Shown in pieces: positions 29,359-41,150 of a stretch of 64,000 nt of DNA. This stretch comes from Chitinophaga pinensis. GTDB taxonomy: Bacteria > Bacteroidota > Bacteroidia > UBA4408. The notes below the pieces were generated by a model. That model was given only the letters and a program-made list of their open reading frames with translations. It searched no databases and was not told the origin of the DNA. Numbering within the stretch: position 1 is the stretch's first letter; the number at the start of each line of letters is the position of its first letter. The stretch is taken from positions 88,804 to 152,803 of the forward strand of contig CAMAVS010000007.1 of the NCBI GenBank assembly GCA_945861665.1. Direction: 5' to 3'. A program made the position numbers and the translations under genes.

Positions 29359-31158
29359 TTAAACTAGCACTTTTTTCTTATTCAGCGAGGTTTGTATATC
29401 ATCTAATTCGCCTTTAGGAATCGCTCCAATAAGTTTTTTGGTATACTCTGTTTGAGGGTTTGAATAAATTTGGTCAGAGTCCCCCATTTCTTCTATTTTC
29501 CCTTTGTTCATTACTAACATTCGGTCGCTCATAAATTTAACAACCGATAAATCGTGAGAAATAAATATGTATGTAAAACCAAATTCATCACGTAATTCAT
29601 TTAATAAATTAAGCACTTGTGCTTGAACAGATACGTCAAGCGCTGACACCGACTCATCACAAATAATAAACTGAGGTTGCAAAGCCAATGCTCTTGCAAT
29701 GCAAATACGCTGACGTTGACCACCCGAAAATTCGTGAGGGTACCTGTAATAGTGCGATTCACTCATATTTACTCGTTCCAAAAGTTCAATAACTCTTGCC
29801 TTACGAGCTTTATCATTTTCTAAAATTCCATGTACTTGCATAGGTTCAATAATTGCCTCACCTATGGTAATACGTGGATTAAGAGAAGAATATGGATCTT
29901 GGAAAATAATTTGAACATTTTTGCGAATATTTCGCATTCCCTTACCATTCAGCTTATTTACGTTTATGCCATTGTAAATTATTTCTCCGGAAGTAGGTTC
30001 TACTAAGCGAAGTACGGTTCTTCCCAAGGTCGTTTTTCCGCAACCCGATTCCCCCACCAAACCAAGTGTTTCTCCGGGATATACATCAAAACTAACATCG
30101 TCCACCGCTTTTACAAATTCTGTTACCTTACCAAATATCCCTTTAGTGATTGGAAAATACGTTTTTAAATTTTTTACTTGCAGTAAAGGTGCTTGTGAAT
30201 ATAAATCCAAGTGCCTCTTTTCTCTTTCTTTAGATGTAATTATCAATTTATCAGTAACCTCAGAAACGGACTTACTGCTTTCGGTCATTTTACCCTCGGC
30301 ATCCGTTTGCATAAAATCGGAAACGGTGGGCAACCAATGTAATCTTTTGTTTAAGGGTGGCCTGCAAGCAAGAAGCCCTTTTGTATAGGGATGTTGTGGA
30401 TTTGCAAAAATATCCCACACATTTCCCTGCTCCACTATTTTGCCTTTGTACATCACCACAACGTTATCTGCTAATTCAGCAATTACACCTAAATCGTGTG
30501 TAATGAACAAGATGCCCATTTCCTCTTTTTGTTGCAAATCACGCATTAAATCGAGTATGGTTTTTTGAACGGTTACATCCAGTGCAGTAGTTGGTTCATC
30601 GGCAATTAGTATCGATGGGTTACAACTCATTGCCATCGCAATCATTACGCGTTGCTTTTGTCCTCCCGATATTTGATGAGGGTATGTATCAAAAATACTT
30701 TCCGGTCGCGGCAATTCAACCAATTTAAAAAGGTCAACGGTTTTTTCCTTTGCTACTTTCTTATTCACTTTTTGGTGAAGCATAATGGCTTCCATTACCT
30801 GATCCCCGCATGTAAAAACAGGGTTTAGCGAAGTCATCGGCTCTTGAAATATCATGGCTATTTCATTGCCCCTTAAGGATCGCATATCCCTGTCGTTTAA
30901 TTTCAATAAATCAATTACTCCTTTACTCCTGGAATGAAACATCATTTCCCCAGCGCTAACTCGCCCGGGAGGACTTTGAATAAGTCGCATCACAGAAAGT
31001 GCTGTTACCGACTTTCCCGACCCTGATTCACCAACGATACCTATTGTTTGTCCCTTATGAAGGGTGAAAGAAACATCGTCTACTGCTTTAATAACCTCTT
31101 CCTCTGTCTTAAACTCCGTACACAAATTTCGCACTTCCAATAATGGCTTTTGCTCCAT
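29359..31158 (-). CDS. Tandem (DppD-DppF fused) oligopeptide ABC transporter ATP-binding protein
   Basis: Two complete ABC ATPase modules ([36 protein letters not shown]); ORF track starts at 31200 but [13 protein letters not shown] at 31158 is more likely. Confidence 0.93.
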   Translation of the reverse strand: MEQKPLLEVRNLCTEFKTEEEVIKAVDDVSFTLHKGQTIGIVGESGSGKSVTALSVMRLIQSPPGRVSAGEMMFHSRSKGVIDLLKLNDRDMRSLRGNEIAMIFQEPMTSLNPVFTCGDQVMEAIMLHQKVNKKVAKEKTVDLFKLVELPRPESIFDTYPHQISGGQKQRVMIAMAMSCNPSILIADEPTTALDVTVQKTILDLMRDLQQKEEMGILFITHDLGVIAELADNVVVMYKGKIVEQGNVWDIFANPQHPYTKGLLACRPPLNKRLHWLPTVSDFMQTDAEGKMTESSKSVSEVTDKLIITSKEREKRHLDLYSQAPLLQVKNLKTYFPITKGIFGKVTEFVKAVDDVSFDVYPGETLGLVGESGCGKTTLGRTVLRLVEPTSGEIIYNGINVNKLNGKGMRNIRKNVQIIFQDPYSSLNPRITIGEAIIEPMQVHGILENDKARKARVIELLERVNMSESHYYRYPHEFSGGQRQRICIARALALQPQFIICDESVSALDVSVQAQVLNLLNELRDEFGFTYIFISHDLSVVKFMSDRMLVMNKGKIEEMGDSDQIYSNPQTEYTKKLIGAIPKGELDDIQTSLNKKKVLV

Positions 31159-31274
31159 ACAATCGAAAAAAATAATAAATTTACACCAGTAAAAGTACAA
31201 TTTAATACTAAATCTACAAATTGATGGTTAAGACCTTTTGCCTAAAAAGTTGTTTTTTTAGATAAAACCGAGCG

Positions 31275-31817
31275 TTGAACTATTTCGTAAATTATTGCAT
31301 GAAAACTAAACAACAAATCTTTTTAGGTGTTCTATTGTTGTTTTTTGTTGCCTGTGCAGGTCAAAAAAGTGATAAAAGCACACAAACGATTACAATAAAA
31401 AAGCAAAAAAGCATTATGATAGATACCAACAAAGTGACAAAAACAGAAGATGAGTGGCAGAAACAACTTACTCCCGATCAATTTTATGTATTGCGTCAAA
31501 AAGGAACGGAACGCCCCTTTACCGGAAAGTTTTGGAATAGTAACGAAAAGGGCGAGTACCATTGTGCTGCCTGTGGAAATTATTTATTTTCATCACAAAC
31601 AAAATTTGATGCAGGTTGTGGTTGGCCAAGCTTTTCGGAAGCTGCTGCTGAAAAAAACATTATCAGCAAAGCCGATTCAAGTCACGGAATGATGCGCACA
31701 GAAGTGATGTGTGCCAAATGTGGCGGACACCTTGGTCACGTTTTTGACGATGGGCCGAAACCTGCCGGCTTGCGTTATTGTATTAACTCGGAGTCGCTGA
31801 CGTTTGAGAAGAAGTAA
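31275..31817 (+). CDS. msrB: Peptide-methionine (R)-S-oxide reductase, lipoprotein form
   Basis: [26 protein letters not shown]...[29 protein letters not shown]-terminal lipobox FVACAG. Confidence 0.94.
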   Translation: MNYFVNYCMKTKQQIFLGVLLLFFVACAGQKSDKSTQTITIKKQKSIMIDTNKVTKTEDEWQKQLTPDQFYVLRQKGTERPFTGKFWNSNEKGEYHCAACGNYLFSSQTKFDAGCGWPSFSEAAAEKNIISKADSSHGMMRTEVMCAKCGGHLGHVFDDGPKPAGLRYCINSESLTFEKK

Positions 31818-31868
31818 TTTAAGGTGAATGCGGTATACGCATTTAATATAAAAAAATTTAGGTTGTGC

Positions 31869-31953
31869 GGTTTTGCCGCACAAGCCAATGTTATCTATTT
31901 CCACGAAACCTGAAATTCGCACCCTTTTCTCATTAGCTTCCCGCCTTTCTAAC
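31869..31953. repeat. Interspersed noncoding repeat, copy B
   Basis: GGTTTTGCCGCACAAGCCAATGTTATCTATTTCCACGAAACCTGAAATTCG...CATTAGCTTCCCGCCTTTCTAAC; see copy A. Confidence 0.75.
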
Positions 31954-32054
31954 TAACACACATCGACCCTTATTAGTAAGGCGCGTTTGCCCGAAAAAAT
32001 GGCGGGCGTGTGTTTGAAAGTGTGCGAGCAGCTTCCTTTTTTCTTGATTTTTTG

Positions 32055-32080
32055 TTTCTTTTGTATTAAGACAAAAGAAA
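32055..32080. repeat. Perfect inverted repeat (10-bp arms)
   Basis: TTTCTTTTGT-ATTAAG-ACAAAAGAAA. Confidence 0.75.
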
Positions 32081-32175
32081 ATGCCCAGCGGCACAGAGCG
32101 AATAGATTAATTAAAAAATATATCTAAAAGCTAATTTTGGTAACCTTTTTACTTTGTTAAAACAGCAAAGGTGGT

Positions 32176-32895
32176 TTAAGCTATCGTAATATTTTTCTCT
32201 TTAATCAACTCTTCTCCTCTGTATTTGATTAGGAGCTGTGCTACTGTAAGTACATCTTTCTGGCAGTATTTTACAATGCGTTCGAGATTTTTTTCTTCGT
32301 AATACACGCTGTAAACTTGGCTGCCATCGATGTCATCTTTTGGTGTAGGAATATTAAATACAGCTGCTAATAGGTTAAGAGATGTATAGCTTTTATAGTC
32401 TCCAAATTTCCACAACTCCATCGTATCTAAATGATTTATTTCCCAAGGTTTTTTTCCAGTAATGTTGAGTATGCTCGGCAACTTTAATCCGTTTATAAGA
32501 ATACGCCTGGCTATGAAAGGATAGTCGAATTCCTTTCCATTGTGTGCACAAAGCAAACTGGCCTTTTTATTATAATGAGTATCCAGCAAATCAATGAATG
32601 CTTTTAATAGTTTTTTCTCATCGTGTCCGAAAAATGATTTTACACGAAAATTATATGCGTATTTCCCTTTGGTTACAATCCCTACAGATATGCAAACTAT
32701 TTTCCCAAACTCGGCATAAATGCCCGATCTTTTATAAAGAGTTTCGGGAGTTTCCTCTTCCGATTTTTTTAGATTTGCTGTTTTTTTATTCCATAAATCC
32801 TTCATACTTGCAGGAAGCTTGGAATAATTCGCTGCATTCGGAACAGTTTCAATATCTAGAAACAAAATGTTTTCGAGGTTGAGTGTATCTAACAT
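32176..32895 (-). CDS. Predicted 3'-5' exonuclease, RNase H-like (PolB exonuclease-like)
   Basis: LFLDIETVPN, LCAHNGKEFDYPFIARR, GDYKSYTSLNLLAAVF, YCQKDVLTVAQLLIKY. Confidence 0.85.
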   Translation of the reverse strand: MLDTLNLENILFLDIETVPNAANYSKLPASMKDLWNKKTANLKKSEEETPETLYKRSGIYAEFGKIVCISVGIVTKGKYAYNFRVKSFFGHDEKKLLKAFIDLLDTHYNKKASLLCAHNGKEFDYPFIARRILINGLKLPSILNITGKKPWEINHLDTMELWKFGDYKSYTSLNLLAAVFNIPTPKDDIDGSQVYSVYYEEKNLERIVKYCQKDVLTVAQLLIKYRGEELIKEKNITIA

Positions 32896-32897
32896 AA

Positions 32898-34502
32898 TTA
32901 AAAATCTTGGTAAAGGTTATACAACGAGGTTCGTATTCCAAAGAAGATTGTGCTTGTATTTGCGCTACTAACAACATTTTGCAGACTGCGATAAAGCAAA
33001 CCTGCCTCAAACAAAAGGTTGCATTTTGGATTTATTAAATAGGAAAATTTAAATTCTGAGAGCAAAACTTTTGTTTTAAGACCTTGCCCAACAAAATTTC
33101 CAAAATCGCTTGGTCGTGTTGTATAGGATGCATAAATATTTTGTCCGTAATTAACGGCTGCAGTATCTAAACCGACCTTTGCATACATTACTTTTGCATT
33201 GAAAAAGATGCGCTTGTGTTGGTAATTAATTATTCCAATTGCTTCATAAAAATTAGCGCCAAGAGGATGTGCCAGCGATTGATTATAGTGTCCATAATTT
33301 TGAATTGGGTTACCGTGCGAATAGGTATACGGTCGAACATAATTTGCTTCGCCTTGTATGTATAAATTCTTCAGGTGAAGTGCATTAAACATCTTGAATC
33401 CGAATTGATACCCTTGCTTGTTTGCCCACCAACCTTTGCTCTCTTTTAAAAATTTAAGGTAAAATTCATCAATCAATACTTGTGAATAGAGCTGAATGTT
33501 TTTAGCAATTTTTAATTTAAAGCTTACCCCTAAAAGAGCATTGTCGGGTGAGCCAACAGAATATTCAACTGGCCTGTAAAACACCACCGGGCTCAAATAA
33601 TTTACATCGTACCCTAAGCCACCTTTTGCACTGCGCGATTGCCATACAATGGATTCGAAGAAGCTAAAATTAAATCGTTTGCTTACATTCCAACTCAAGT
33701 AATGAGCAGCAGCATACTTTTTTTTCATCAATTGTGTATTTCCAAGAGAGCCTCTTATATCGCGCAACTCAGTATACAAATTGATGTATTGAAACTTCCA
33801 GATAGTGGTAATTATTTTGAAATAAGGATAGTTGTACGAATTGTCTGACAGCAATAAAGAACGGTACCCATCGCCCAAAAATTGTTTGCCATTCCCCAAT
33901 TCAAAACGAAATACTTTATTGGGAGCAAATGCTGCATAGCCCATTTGAACAATGCTTTTGTATCCTGGTAACAGCATACTACTATCCGCATATCCTTGTT
34001 GTGGAATTACTTCCGTTTTTTGAATTACACTATCGATGTAAAAAGGGTATTTAGCATTAATACAAAAAGCAGAATAATGCACCGATAATTTTGTTCCAAT
34101 ATCAGAAACTAAACTAATTCCTATCGCAGTTTCTAGCGCTTTTGATTTAAAAGACAAATCGCAACCTCCCACGAACGTAAGGACTGGATCGAGTGAAACA
34201 GCAAAGTTGTTGTAATTATACCATAGTAAATGGTCATTTAAAACATGATGCATTGCAACCGATTTTGTTTTGCGCACCATAGTGCCTTGCAAAGAGTCGC
34301 ATCCTACCAGACTGCTTATTTGCTGTTGGTTATAAGGCTTGCAATTTGAATGGAAATATTTATTCTTATTACCCAAGTTCTCATATCGATAAAGCTGCTC
34401 GTTTGTTAAAAACAGATTTTGTTGCTGTGCAAATAAGTTCGCACTTATAAATAACATAAATGCAATCGATAAAAAATATTTTATATTACTAGAATGGTAC
34501 AA
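32898..34502 (-). CDS. Outer-membrane beta-barrel protein, RemB/Wzi-like (gliding/capsule assembly)
   Basis: Signal peptide; [43 protein letters not shown]; paralogue at 35667. Confidence 0.6.
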   Translation of the reverse strand: MYHSSNIKYFLSIAFMLFISANLFAQQQNLFLTNEQLYRYENLGNKNKYFHSNCKPYNQQQISSLVGCDSLQGTMVRKTKSVAMHHVLNDHLLWYNYNNFAVSLDPVLTFVGGCDLSFKSKALETAIGISLVSDIGTKLSVHYSAFCINAKYPFYIDSVIQKTEVIPQQGYADSSMLLPGYKSIVQMGYAAFAPNKVFRFELGNGKQFLGDGYRSLLLSDNSYNYPYFKIITTIWKFQYINLYTELRDIRGSLGNTQLMKKKYAAAHYLSWNVSKRFNFSFFESIVWQSRSAKGGLGYDVNYLSPVVFYRPVEYSVGSPDNALLGVSFKLKIAKNIQLYSQVLIDEFYLKFLKESKGWWANKQGYQFGFKMFNALHLKNLYIQGEANYVRPYTYSHGNPIQNYGHYNQSLAHPLGANFYEAIGIINYQHKRIFFNAKVMYAKVGLDTAAVNYGQNIYASYTTRPSDFGNFVGQGLKTKVLLSEFKFSYLINPKCNLLFEAGLLYRSLQNVVSSANTSTIFFGIRTSLYNLYQDF

Positions 34503-34513
34503 CAGTGCTGATA

Positions 34514-35602
34514 TTATTTATCTTTTTCTTTGATTTTAATAAGAAAGGGGATCTGAAAAACAACACCCGCGACAAGTCCAACTATTAAAAATGCAATACT
34601 TGGGTTTACCTTATTCAATAAAATAGAAATGGCTATAAGGCTGATGTTTATCGAATACAACAAGATCACCGTTTTTCGTTGATTAAGACCTAAAGCCAAT
34701 AAGCGATGATGAATGTGGTTACGATCGGCAACGAATGGTGAAACGCCTTTTACTGTTCTAAAAATAAAAATACGCAATGTATCATACAGTGGAAAAACAA
34801 GAACAGCTATTACAAAAACCGGTTTTGAAACATGTACAAGTATCGTTTCTATGCTGTTTTTATCGTACTCAATTAGTTTAATTGCTAAAATAGATATAAT
34901 TAGTCCAATGGTTAAAGAGCCCGAATCGCCCATAAAAATTCGTGCTGGTGAAAAATTATAAAACAAGAAAGCTATTAATGATCCTGCCAAAGAAAATGCG
35001 AGCGCTGCCATCGTTAAGTTTCCAGCAAAAAAGAACCATAAACCAAATGCCGTGGAGCAAATAAGACCAATCCCTGCAGCCAATCCATCAACACCATCAA
35101 TTAAGTTAAAGGCGTTCACAATAACAATAATGGTAAAAACAGAAATAAAAATACTTGCCCATTCTGGTATTTCATATACTCCAAATATTCCGTGTAACCC
35201 TTTTAATCGGACATTTGCCATAAGCACCAATACCATTGCTACACCAATATGAGCCAATAGTTTTTTAATGGGAGCCGTTCCAACAATATCGTCTTTTACA
35301 CCCACAAAAAACAAAACTATAACAGTTGCAATAACATATTTAAAATCGGAAACTGCAGTGCTCATACTTTCAACATCAAGCAGCTTATTTGCTGGCAGCC
35401 ACAGAGCGAAAGCAAATATTGTTCCGGCAAAAATATTAATCCCACCAATGGTTGGAATTTTTCGTTTATGCAATTTGCGATCGCCTCCAGGATCGTCATT
35501 AAGGTTTTTGAGTTTGGCAATCTTAATTAATGAGGGTGTAAATAGAAATACTACTACAAAAGAGGTAAGAAAGGATAGTATGAGCAGTATTAGCATTTCC
35601 AT
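34514..35602 (-). CDS. WecA/MraY-family undecaprenyl-phosphate glycosyl-1-phosphate transferase
   Basis: NAFNLIDGVDGLAAGIGLI, FNFSPARIFMGDSGSLTIGL, DRNHIHHRLLALGL. Confidence 0.92.
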   Translation of the reverse strand: MEMLILLILSFLTSFVVVFLFTPSLIKIAKLKNLNDDPGGDRKLHKRKIPTIGGINIFAGTIFAFALWLPANKLLDVESMSTAVSDFKYVIATVIVLFFVGVKDDIVGTAPIKKLLAHIGVAMVLVLMANVRLKGLHGIFGVYEIPEWASIFISVFTIIVIVNAFNLIDGVDGLAAGIGLICSTAFGLWFFFAGNLTMAALAFSLAGSLIAFLFYNFSPARIFMGDSGSLTIGLIISILAIKLIEYDKNSIETILVHVSKPVFVIAVLVFPLYDTLRIFIFRTVKGVSPFVADRNHIHHRLLALGLNQRKTVILLYSINISLIAISILLNKVNPSIAFLIVGLVAGVVFQIPFLIKIKEKDK

Positions 35603-35666
35603 AATTCTACAATCAAAATCTATAATGCGTGTTTATACAAACTTAAAAAAAATCTACTAATATGTG

Positions 35667-37262
35667 TTAAAAATCGAAGTAAGTGTTGGATAAAGAAGTT
35701 CTAAAGCCTATAAAAAAATAATTTGTTACGTTGTACTGAAAACTGTTATTTAGAGTACGCATATATACCCCTGTTATAACATTCATATTTGTTGCCCTAT
35801 TAACCTTATAACCGATAGAAAAAGCAGAGGTTGAGAGTGTAGTTAAAAATCCTTGTATTTTATTATTTGTGAGTACTCCGGCATTGTCATCAGGTAATAA
35901 CACATTGTTCCCATAATGCATAGAAGCACTATCTGCTCCGTAGGTAGCGTAATTTATTTTTGCTTCCACAAAAAAATCAAATAATGTATAACGAACAATT
36001 CCAACAGCTTCATTAAAGTTAGCGCCAAGCGGGTGTGCCAAACTCTGGTTGTAGTGTGTGTAGTTTTGCTCCAGTTTTCTAAACGAATATGTGAAAGCTG
36101 TTACACTGTTGTATTCAGCTTGCAGATATAGGTTTTTTAATTTAAAAGCATCGTAATATTTCAGTCCAAATTGATATCCCTTCTTATTATGTGTCGACAT
36201 TTTTTTCCTGTCAACATCGTCTACCACATATTGACAATACAACACCGCAAAACGAGTGAGGTTAAACTTGGCTGTTGCCCCAAGCATAACATTATCATTG
36301 CCGCTGATACCAAATTGCATAGCCGCTGACAAAATAATAGGATTTAAATAATTTGCATTAAAGGTAGGACTTAAACCTCTGCGAACATTGTACATTGTAG
36401 ACTGGAACAAGCCCAATTGCAATTTGGAAACAGGCATATAACTTACATAATGAAAACTGGCAGTCTTTTTTTGAAACAAGGGTTCATTCAATGCGGTTAT
36501 GAATATTCTACCGTTGTCAATAAGTTGCAAGGATGCGAGTATATTGGTAAATTGAAATTTTCCAATGCTCGTAGTTGCCCTCATATAAGGATAATTAAAG
36601 GCGTTATCTGAAAGCATCAAGGATCGATAACCATCTCCAATGAAATGTTTTCCGTGCCCTCCCTGTAAATTAAATTTTTTGCAGGGCGAATAAGAAACAT
36701 AACCCACGGCCATTGCGTAGTCGAAACCATTTGATTTAAATGCTTTTACCCTCCCCTGTCCCGGAACTACTTCATTTACTCTAATAAAACTATCAATATA
36801 GTTTACGAAAAAAGCTTGGTTTTCATAAAAGGAACTTTCGAATGAAAATTTTGTTCCTATATCTCCACGCACCAATATACCTCTCGTATTTTGGTAGTAT
36901 TTTTCTGTATCAAGAGTATTAACTTTATCATATTCCAAATTAAAAACAGGGTCGATAGCTATGTACATTCCTGTGGAAGAATCTTTAAACACAGCCAGGC
37001 TTTCGTGTTTGACTTTTCGCGCCAACCACGATCTTTTCAACGAATCATAATAGGTAAAAACACCGCAGGCCCCCTGTAAATTATAGGTGCCAACATTACT
37101 TTCTATTGTTGGCTTAACGGCAGAGTGATGGTTAATTTTCCCTTTGCGGCTTAGCATCATTTCAGTTAGTTGTGTCGACTGGTAATTCATCGGCAAATTT
37201 TTTTGCTGTGCCATTGTCAGCAAAGGAAAAAAAATGGCAAGTATGTAATAATGTTTTCTCAA
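35667..37262 (-). CDS. Outer-membrane beta-barrel protein, RemB/Wzi-like, second paralogue
   Basis: [43 protein letters not shown]; similar length to 32898..34502. Confidence 0.6.
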   Translation of the reverse strand: MRKHYYILAIFFPLLTMAQQKNLPMNYQSTQLTEMMLSRKGKINHHSAVKPTIESNVGTYNLQGACGVFTYYDSLKRSWLARKVKHESLAVFKDSSTGMYIAIDPVFNLEYDKVNTLDTEKYYQNTRGILVRGDIGTKFSFESSFYENQAFFVNYIDSFIRVNEVVPGQGRVKAFKSNGFDYAMAVGYVSYSPCKKFNLQGGHGKHFIGDGYRSLMLSDNAFNYPYMRATTSIGKFQFTNILASLQLIDNGRIFITALNEPLFQKKTASFHYVSYMPVSKLQLGLFQSTMYNVRRGLSPTFNANYLNPIILSAAMQFGISGNDNVMLGATAKFNLTRFAVLYCQYVVDDVDRKKMSTHNKKGYQFGLKYYDAFKLKNLYLQAEYNSVTAFTYSFRKLEQNYTHYNQSLAHPLGANFNEAVGIVRYTLFDFFVEAKINYATYGADSASMHYGNNVLLPDDNAGVLTNNKIQGFLTTLSTSAFSIGYKVNRATNMNVITGVYMRTLNNSFQYNVTNYFFIGFRTSLSNTYFDF

Positions 37263-38185
37263 AAATTATGTTTTACTTCTTCATAAACTAATTTTATTCC
37301 TTCAGATAATTCTATTTTATGTTTCCATCCTAAATTGTGTAATTTACTCACATCTAAAAGTTTTCTTGGAGTGCCGTCCGGCTTTGTAACATCCCATGTC
37401 AATTCCCCTTCATAGCCTACTATTTTCTTTACCATCAAAGCAAGTTCTTTTATAGACAAATCTACACCTGTTCCGATGTTCACCAAACTGGGCTCGTTGT
37501 AATGTAACATTAAATAAAAACAAGCATCCGCCAAATCGTCTATGTGTAAAAACTCGCGTAATGGAGTGCCACTTCCCCATACCTCAACAGTAGGGCTATT
37601 TTTCTTCTTTGCTATGTGAAACTTCCGAATTAATGCGGGCAATACATGTGAATTAGCAAGATCGTAGTTGTCGTTTGGTCCGTATAAATTGGTAGGCATT
37701 ACAGATATATAATTACACCCAAACTGACTCCTATAAGCATCGCATAACTTGATACCTGCAATTTTAGCTATTGCGTAGGGTTCGTTTGTTGACTCCAATA
37801 ACCCCGTAAGCACACAGTCTTCCTTCAACGGCTGTGACGCCATTTTAGGATATATACAAGATGAGCCCAAGAACATTAATTTTGTTACTTTGTTCTTGTA
37901 TGAAGCATCAATAATATTATTTTGTATCATTAAATTATCGTACAAAAACTCTGCTCTATAAGTGTTATTGGCGTATATGCCCCCTACTTTTGCCGCTGCC
38001 AAAAAAACATAATTCGGCTGTTCGCGTGCAAAAAAATCCTGAACCGCCTGTTGAGTTCTTAAATCTACCTCTTTCGATGATGCAAAAACAATGTTGTTAT
38101 ATCCCGATGCATTTAACTTTCGTATAATGGCGGAACCTGCCATTCCTTTGTGCCCGGCAACATATATTTTGGCGCTTTTCTCCAT
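37259..38185 (-). CDS. fcl: GDP-L-fucose synthase
   Basis: [77 protein letters not shown]. Confidence 0.95.
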   Translation of the reverse strand: MEKSAKIYVAGHKGMAGSAIIRKLNASGYNNIVFASSKEVDLRTQQAVQDFFAREQPNYVFLAAAKVGGIYANNTYRAEFLYDNLMIQNNIIDASYKNKVTKLMFLGSSCIYPKMASQPLKEDCVLTGLLESTNEPYAIAKIAGIKLCDAYRSQFGCNYISVMPTNLYGPNDNYDLANSHVLPALIRKFHIAKKKNSPTVEVWGSGTPLREFLHIDDLADACFYLMLHYNEPSLVNIGTGVDLSIKELALMVKKIVGYEGELTWDVTKPDGTPRKLLDVSKLHNLGWKHKIELSEGIKLVYEEVKHNF

Positions 38186-38202
38186 TCTTTTACTAACATC
38201 AT

Positions 38203-39291
38203 TTATTCTTGAAAATCAACCACATCGTGACCACCTTCCAATAGATATTTATCCTTCGCAAACAATTTTAAGTCGAATGCCACCATTTCTTTTACAAGTT
38301 GCTGCACACTATGTTTTGGTTTCCAGCCCAATTCTCTTTCCGCTTTAGAAGCATCTCCTACTAACAAATCTACCTCGGTAGGTCGGAAATATTTAGGGTC
38401 AATTTCAATAATTACTTTTTTAGTTTTTGAATCCAAGCCTTTTTCAGACACGCCTTTTCCTTGCCAATTAATATTTATACCTACCTCGTTAAAAGCCATT
38501 TCTATAAAACTCCTTACCGATACCTTTTTTCCCGTTGCCAGTACAAAATCGTCCGGTTTGTCTTGCTGTAACATTAACCACATTCCTTCTACATAATCCT
38601 TTGCGTGCCCCCAATCTCTCTCGGCATCAATGTTACCAAGAAAAAGATTTTCTTGTAAGCCCAATTTTATTTTTGCTGCTGCACGCGTTATTTTACGTGT
38701 AACAAAAGTTTCTCCTCTAACAGGACTCTCATGATTAAAAAGTATACCGTTACAAGCAAATATATTATAGGCATCTCTGTAATTCCTAACTATCCAATAG
38801 GAATATAATTTAGCAACACCGTAAGGACTGCGAGGATAAAAAGGCGTTGTTTCTTTTTGTGGTATTTCTTGTACCAGCCCATATAGTTCGGAGGTAGACG
38901 CCTGATAAAACTTAGTTTTCTTTTCAAGTTTTAAAATACGAATAGCTTCTAATATTCTAAGTGTCCCCAATGCATCTGTATTTGCTGTATATTCAGGTGT
39001 TTCAAAAGAAACCTTTACATGTGACTGTGCCGCTAAATTGTATATTTCATCGGGCTGAACTTCCTGTATTATGCGAATAAGATTGGTTGAGTCGGTTAAG
39101 TCGCCATAGTGCAAGAAAAACTGCACTTTCTTTTCGTGTTTATCCTTGTACAAATGGTCTATTCTGTTTGTGTTAAACAAGGAACTTCTTCGTTTTACAC
39201 CGTGTACAATGTACCCTTTGTTTAACAATAATTCTGCCAAATAGGCGCCATCCTGTCCGGTTATGCCTGTAATAAGAGCTACTTTAGCCAT
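38203..39291 (-). CDS. gmd: GDP-mannose 4,6-dehydratase
   Basis: [69 protein letters not shown]. Confidence 0.96.
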   Translation of the reverse strand: MAKVALITGITGQDGAYLAELLLNKGYIVHGVKRRSSLFNTNRIDHLYKDKHEKKVQFFLHYGDLTDSTNLIRIIQEVQPDEIYNLAAQSHVKVSFETPEYTANTDALGTLRILEAIRILKLEKKTKFYQASTSELYGLVQEIPQKETTPFYPRSPYGVAKLYSYWIVRNYRDAYNIFACNGILFNHESPVRGETFVTRKITRAAAKIKLGLQENLFLGNIDAERDWGHAKDYVEGMWLMLQQDKPDDFVLATGKKVSVRSFIEMAFNEVGININWQGKGVSEKGLDSKTKKVIIEIDPKYFRPTEVDLLVGDASKAERELGWKPKHSVQQLVKEMVAFDLKLFAKDKYLLEGGHDVVDFQE

Positions 39292-39340
39292 ACAACTAGT
39301 AAATTATATAATAGGCGAATGTAAGAAAAAAAAGTGAGGC

Positions 39341-39757
39341 TTATTTTGTATTTGCTGTATCTACCCCCAAACCACCGAGTTCCTTTTTATCTACTGTAGG
39401 TGGCATAATGTTGTTGCGTATTTTATTTGCCACAAATTCGGCTACCTTTTTTGCCAACTCTGCTGTTTTAAATCCATCGTTTCCTGGTACACCTGGAACA
39501 CTGGGTTGAATAATTGATTTTTTTCCGTCAATATATATATCATAGCCCCACCCTGTAAACCTGCTTGCAGATGGCCCATTCGAATTGTTATACACCTTGA
39601 CTTCAATAATAGAAGCCATTGCCATTTCTATTAATTTAAAACTGTCAGTAACTGCTGTTACCGTTGAGGAATCAGCGGCAATTATTGTTGTTTCTCTCGT
39701 ATTATTGCTACACGAAAAAATTAAGAAAGCGCAAAGCGCTCCAAAAATATTCTTCAT
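39341..39757 (-). CDS. Hypothetical lipoprotein
   Basis: Lipobox-like FLIFSCSNN; 138 aa; no recognised domain. Confidence 0.6.
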   Translation of the reverse strand: MKNIFGALCAFLIFSCSNNTRETTIIAADSSTVTAVTDSFKLIEMAMASIIEVKVYNNSNGPSASRFTGWGYDIYIDGKKSIIQPSVPGVPGNDGFKTAELAKKVAEFVANKIRNNIMPPTVDKKELGGLGVDTANTK

Positions 39758-39761
39758 AGAA

Positions 39762-40949
39762 TTATTCTGAAATGATTAATTTACCTGTTAATAATTTGTT
39801 GCTTTTTTGTGATAGAGTGTATACATAAACCCCTGCTGAAAGACCACTTTTATTGAATATGTTTTTTCCGCCATTCACAATAAGTTGCAGTACTTCTTTG
39901 CCTTGCAAGGTATATAAAGTAAATAAACTTTCGCTTGTGTCTGATATGTAAATAGTTGCAATATCTTTCACAGGGTTCGGATAAATGTTTATGGTAGCCT
40001 TTTCCGAAGTTGTTTCTGTTATGGAAGTTACATTTTTAAGTTCCCATAAATCAACGTGAAAATATGCAATTGCGTCAACCCCTGTACCAACATAACCATT
40101 GCTGTCTGTCGCGAATGCTATAGCGCCCTTTCTGCCTACACCCGTAAGGTCGGCTATTTGTGTCCAGCTGTTTGCTATGGTATCGTATGCCCAAAAATCC
40201 TTTTTATACAAGCCTAGCGAATCAACTCCGGTACCAACATACCCTTTTCCAAGGAAAGCAAAAGCTGTTGCGTCTTCTCTTTTTGCACCCAGGAAATTTG
40301 CCTTTTTCGACCATGTATTAGATGCGGGTTCGTAAGCCCAACAATCATTCTTCATTCCGCCATCGTTTCCAGTTACAACAAAAGCCCTATCACCAACAAC
40401 AAAAGATGTCGCTTTTGAACGGGCACTTCCACCAAAATTTGCCATTTGTGTCCAAGTATTATTTAAGGTATCGTATGCCCAAAAATCCTGTTTAAAACCA
40501 TTGGCATCATTACCTAACCCGGTATAGCCTAAACCCTTTATTGCAAAAGATACAGTTCCTTCTCTAGTGCCACCACCAAAATTTGCTTTTTGTGTCCACA
40601 CATTAGTAAGTGTATCATATTCGTATAATCTTGAATTAGGACTGCCAGAGTTCCCGCTACAAATAAACCCTTTTCTCCCAAGAGCAAAGGCTGATGCGCT
40701 TCTTCGTGCAGTTCCCAAATAATCTGATTTCTGAGTCCAAGTATTTTTGACTGTATTATACATCCAAAATTGTTTTGTATTTGTTCCGTCAGCATTTCCC
40801 GTCCCTACATAGGCATTTTTACCAATATAAAAGTAAGACGCGTCCGACACCTTTGGTCCGCTATAATCTGCCTTTTGAACCCAAAGCCATTGGGCTTGGG
40901 CAGCAGAAAAAGAGATTGCGAAAAAAAAGAATGCGATTTTATTTTTCAT
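39762..40949 (-). CDS. Secreted kelch-type beta-propeller protein with T9SS sorting domain
   Basis: Repeats 'FWAYDTLNNTWTQMANFGG.aR..A.sFv.g...fv.tGNd'; C-term INIYPNPVKDIATIYIS...LSAGVYVYTLSQ. Confidence 0.9.
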   Translation of the reverse strand: MKNKIAFFFFAISFSAAQAQWLWVQKADYSGPKVSDASYFYIGKNAYVGTGNADGTNTKQFWMYNTVKNTWTQKSDYLGTARRSASAFALGRKGFICSGNSGSPNSRLYEYDTLTNVWTQKANFGGGTREGTVSFAIKGLGYTGLGNDANGFKQDFWAYDTLNNTWTQMANFGGSARSKATSFVVGDRAFVVTGNDGGMKNDCWAYEPASNTWSKKANFLGAKREDATAFAFLGKGYVGTGVDSLGLYKKDFWAYDTIANSWTQIADLTGVGRKGAIAFATDSNGYVGTGVDAIAYFHVDLWELKNVTSITETTSEKATINIYPNPVKDIATIYISDTSESLFTLYTLQGKEVLQLIVNGGKNIFNKSGLSAGVYVYTLSQKSNKLLTGKLIISE

Positions 40950-41150
40950 TGTGTTAATTTATTCTTACTAATTTATTAATAAATTGCTTTTTCGATGCTA
41001 ATTTATGCAAATTATTAGTTAATATCGAATTTTACGAATTGCCTAACTTCCATTTTAGTATTTAACAAAAATATTTGTTGTCAAAAATAATACATCTAAA
41101 GTGGTTTAATTATTACATTCGTAATCTTAATTATTCTTAATTATACCCGT

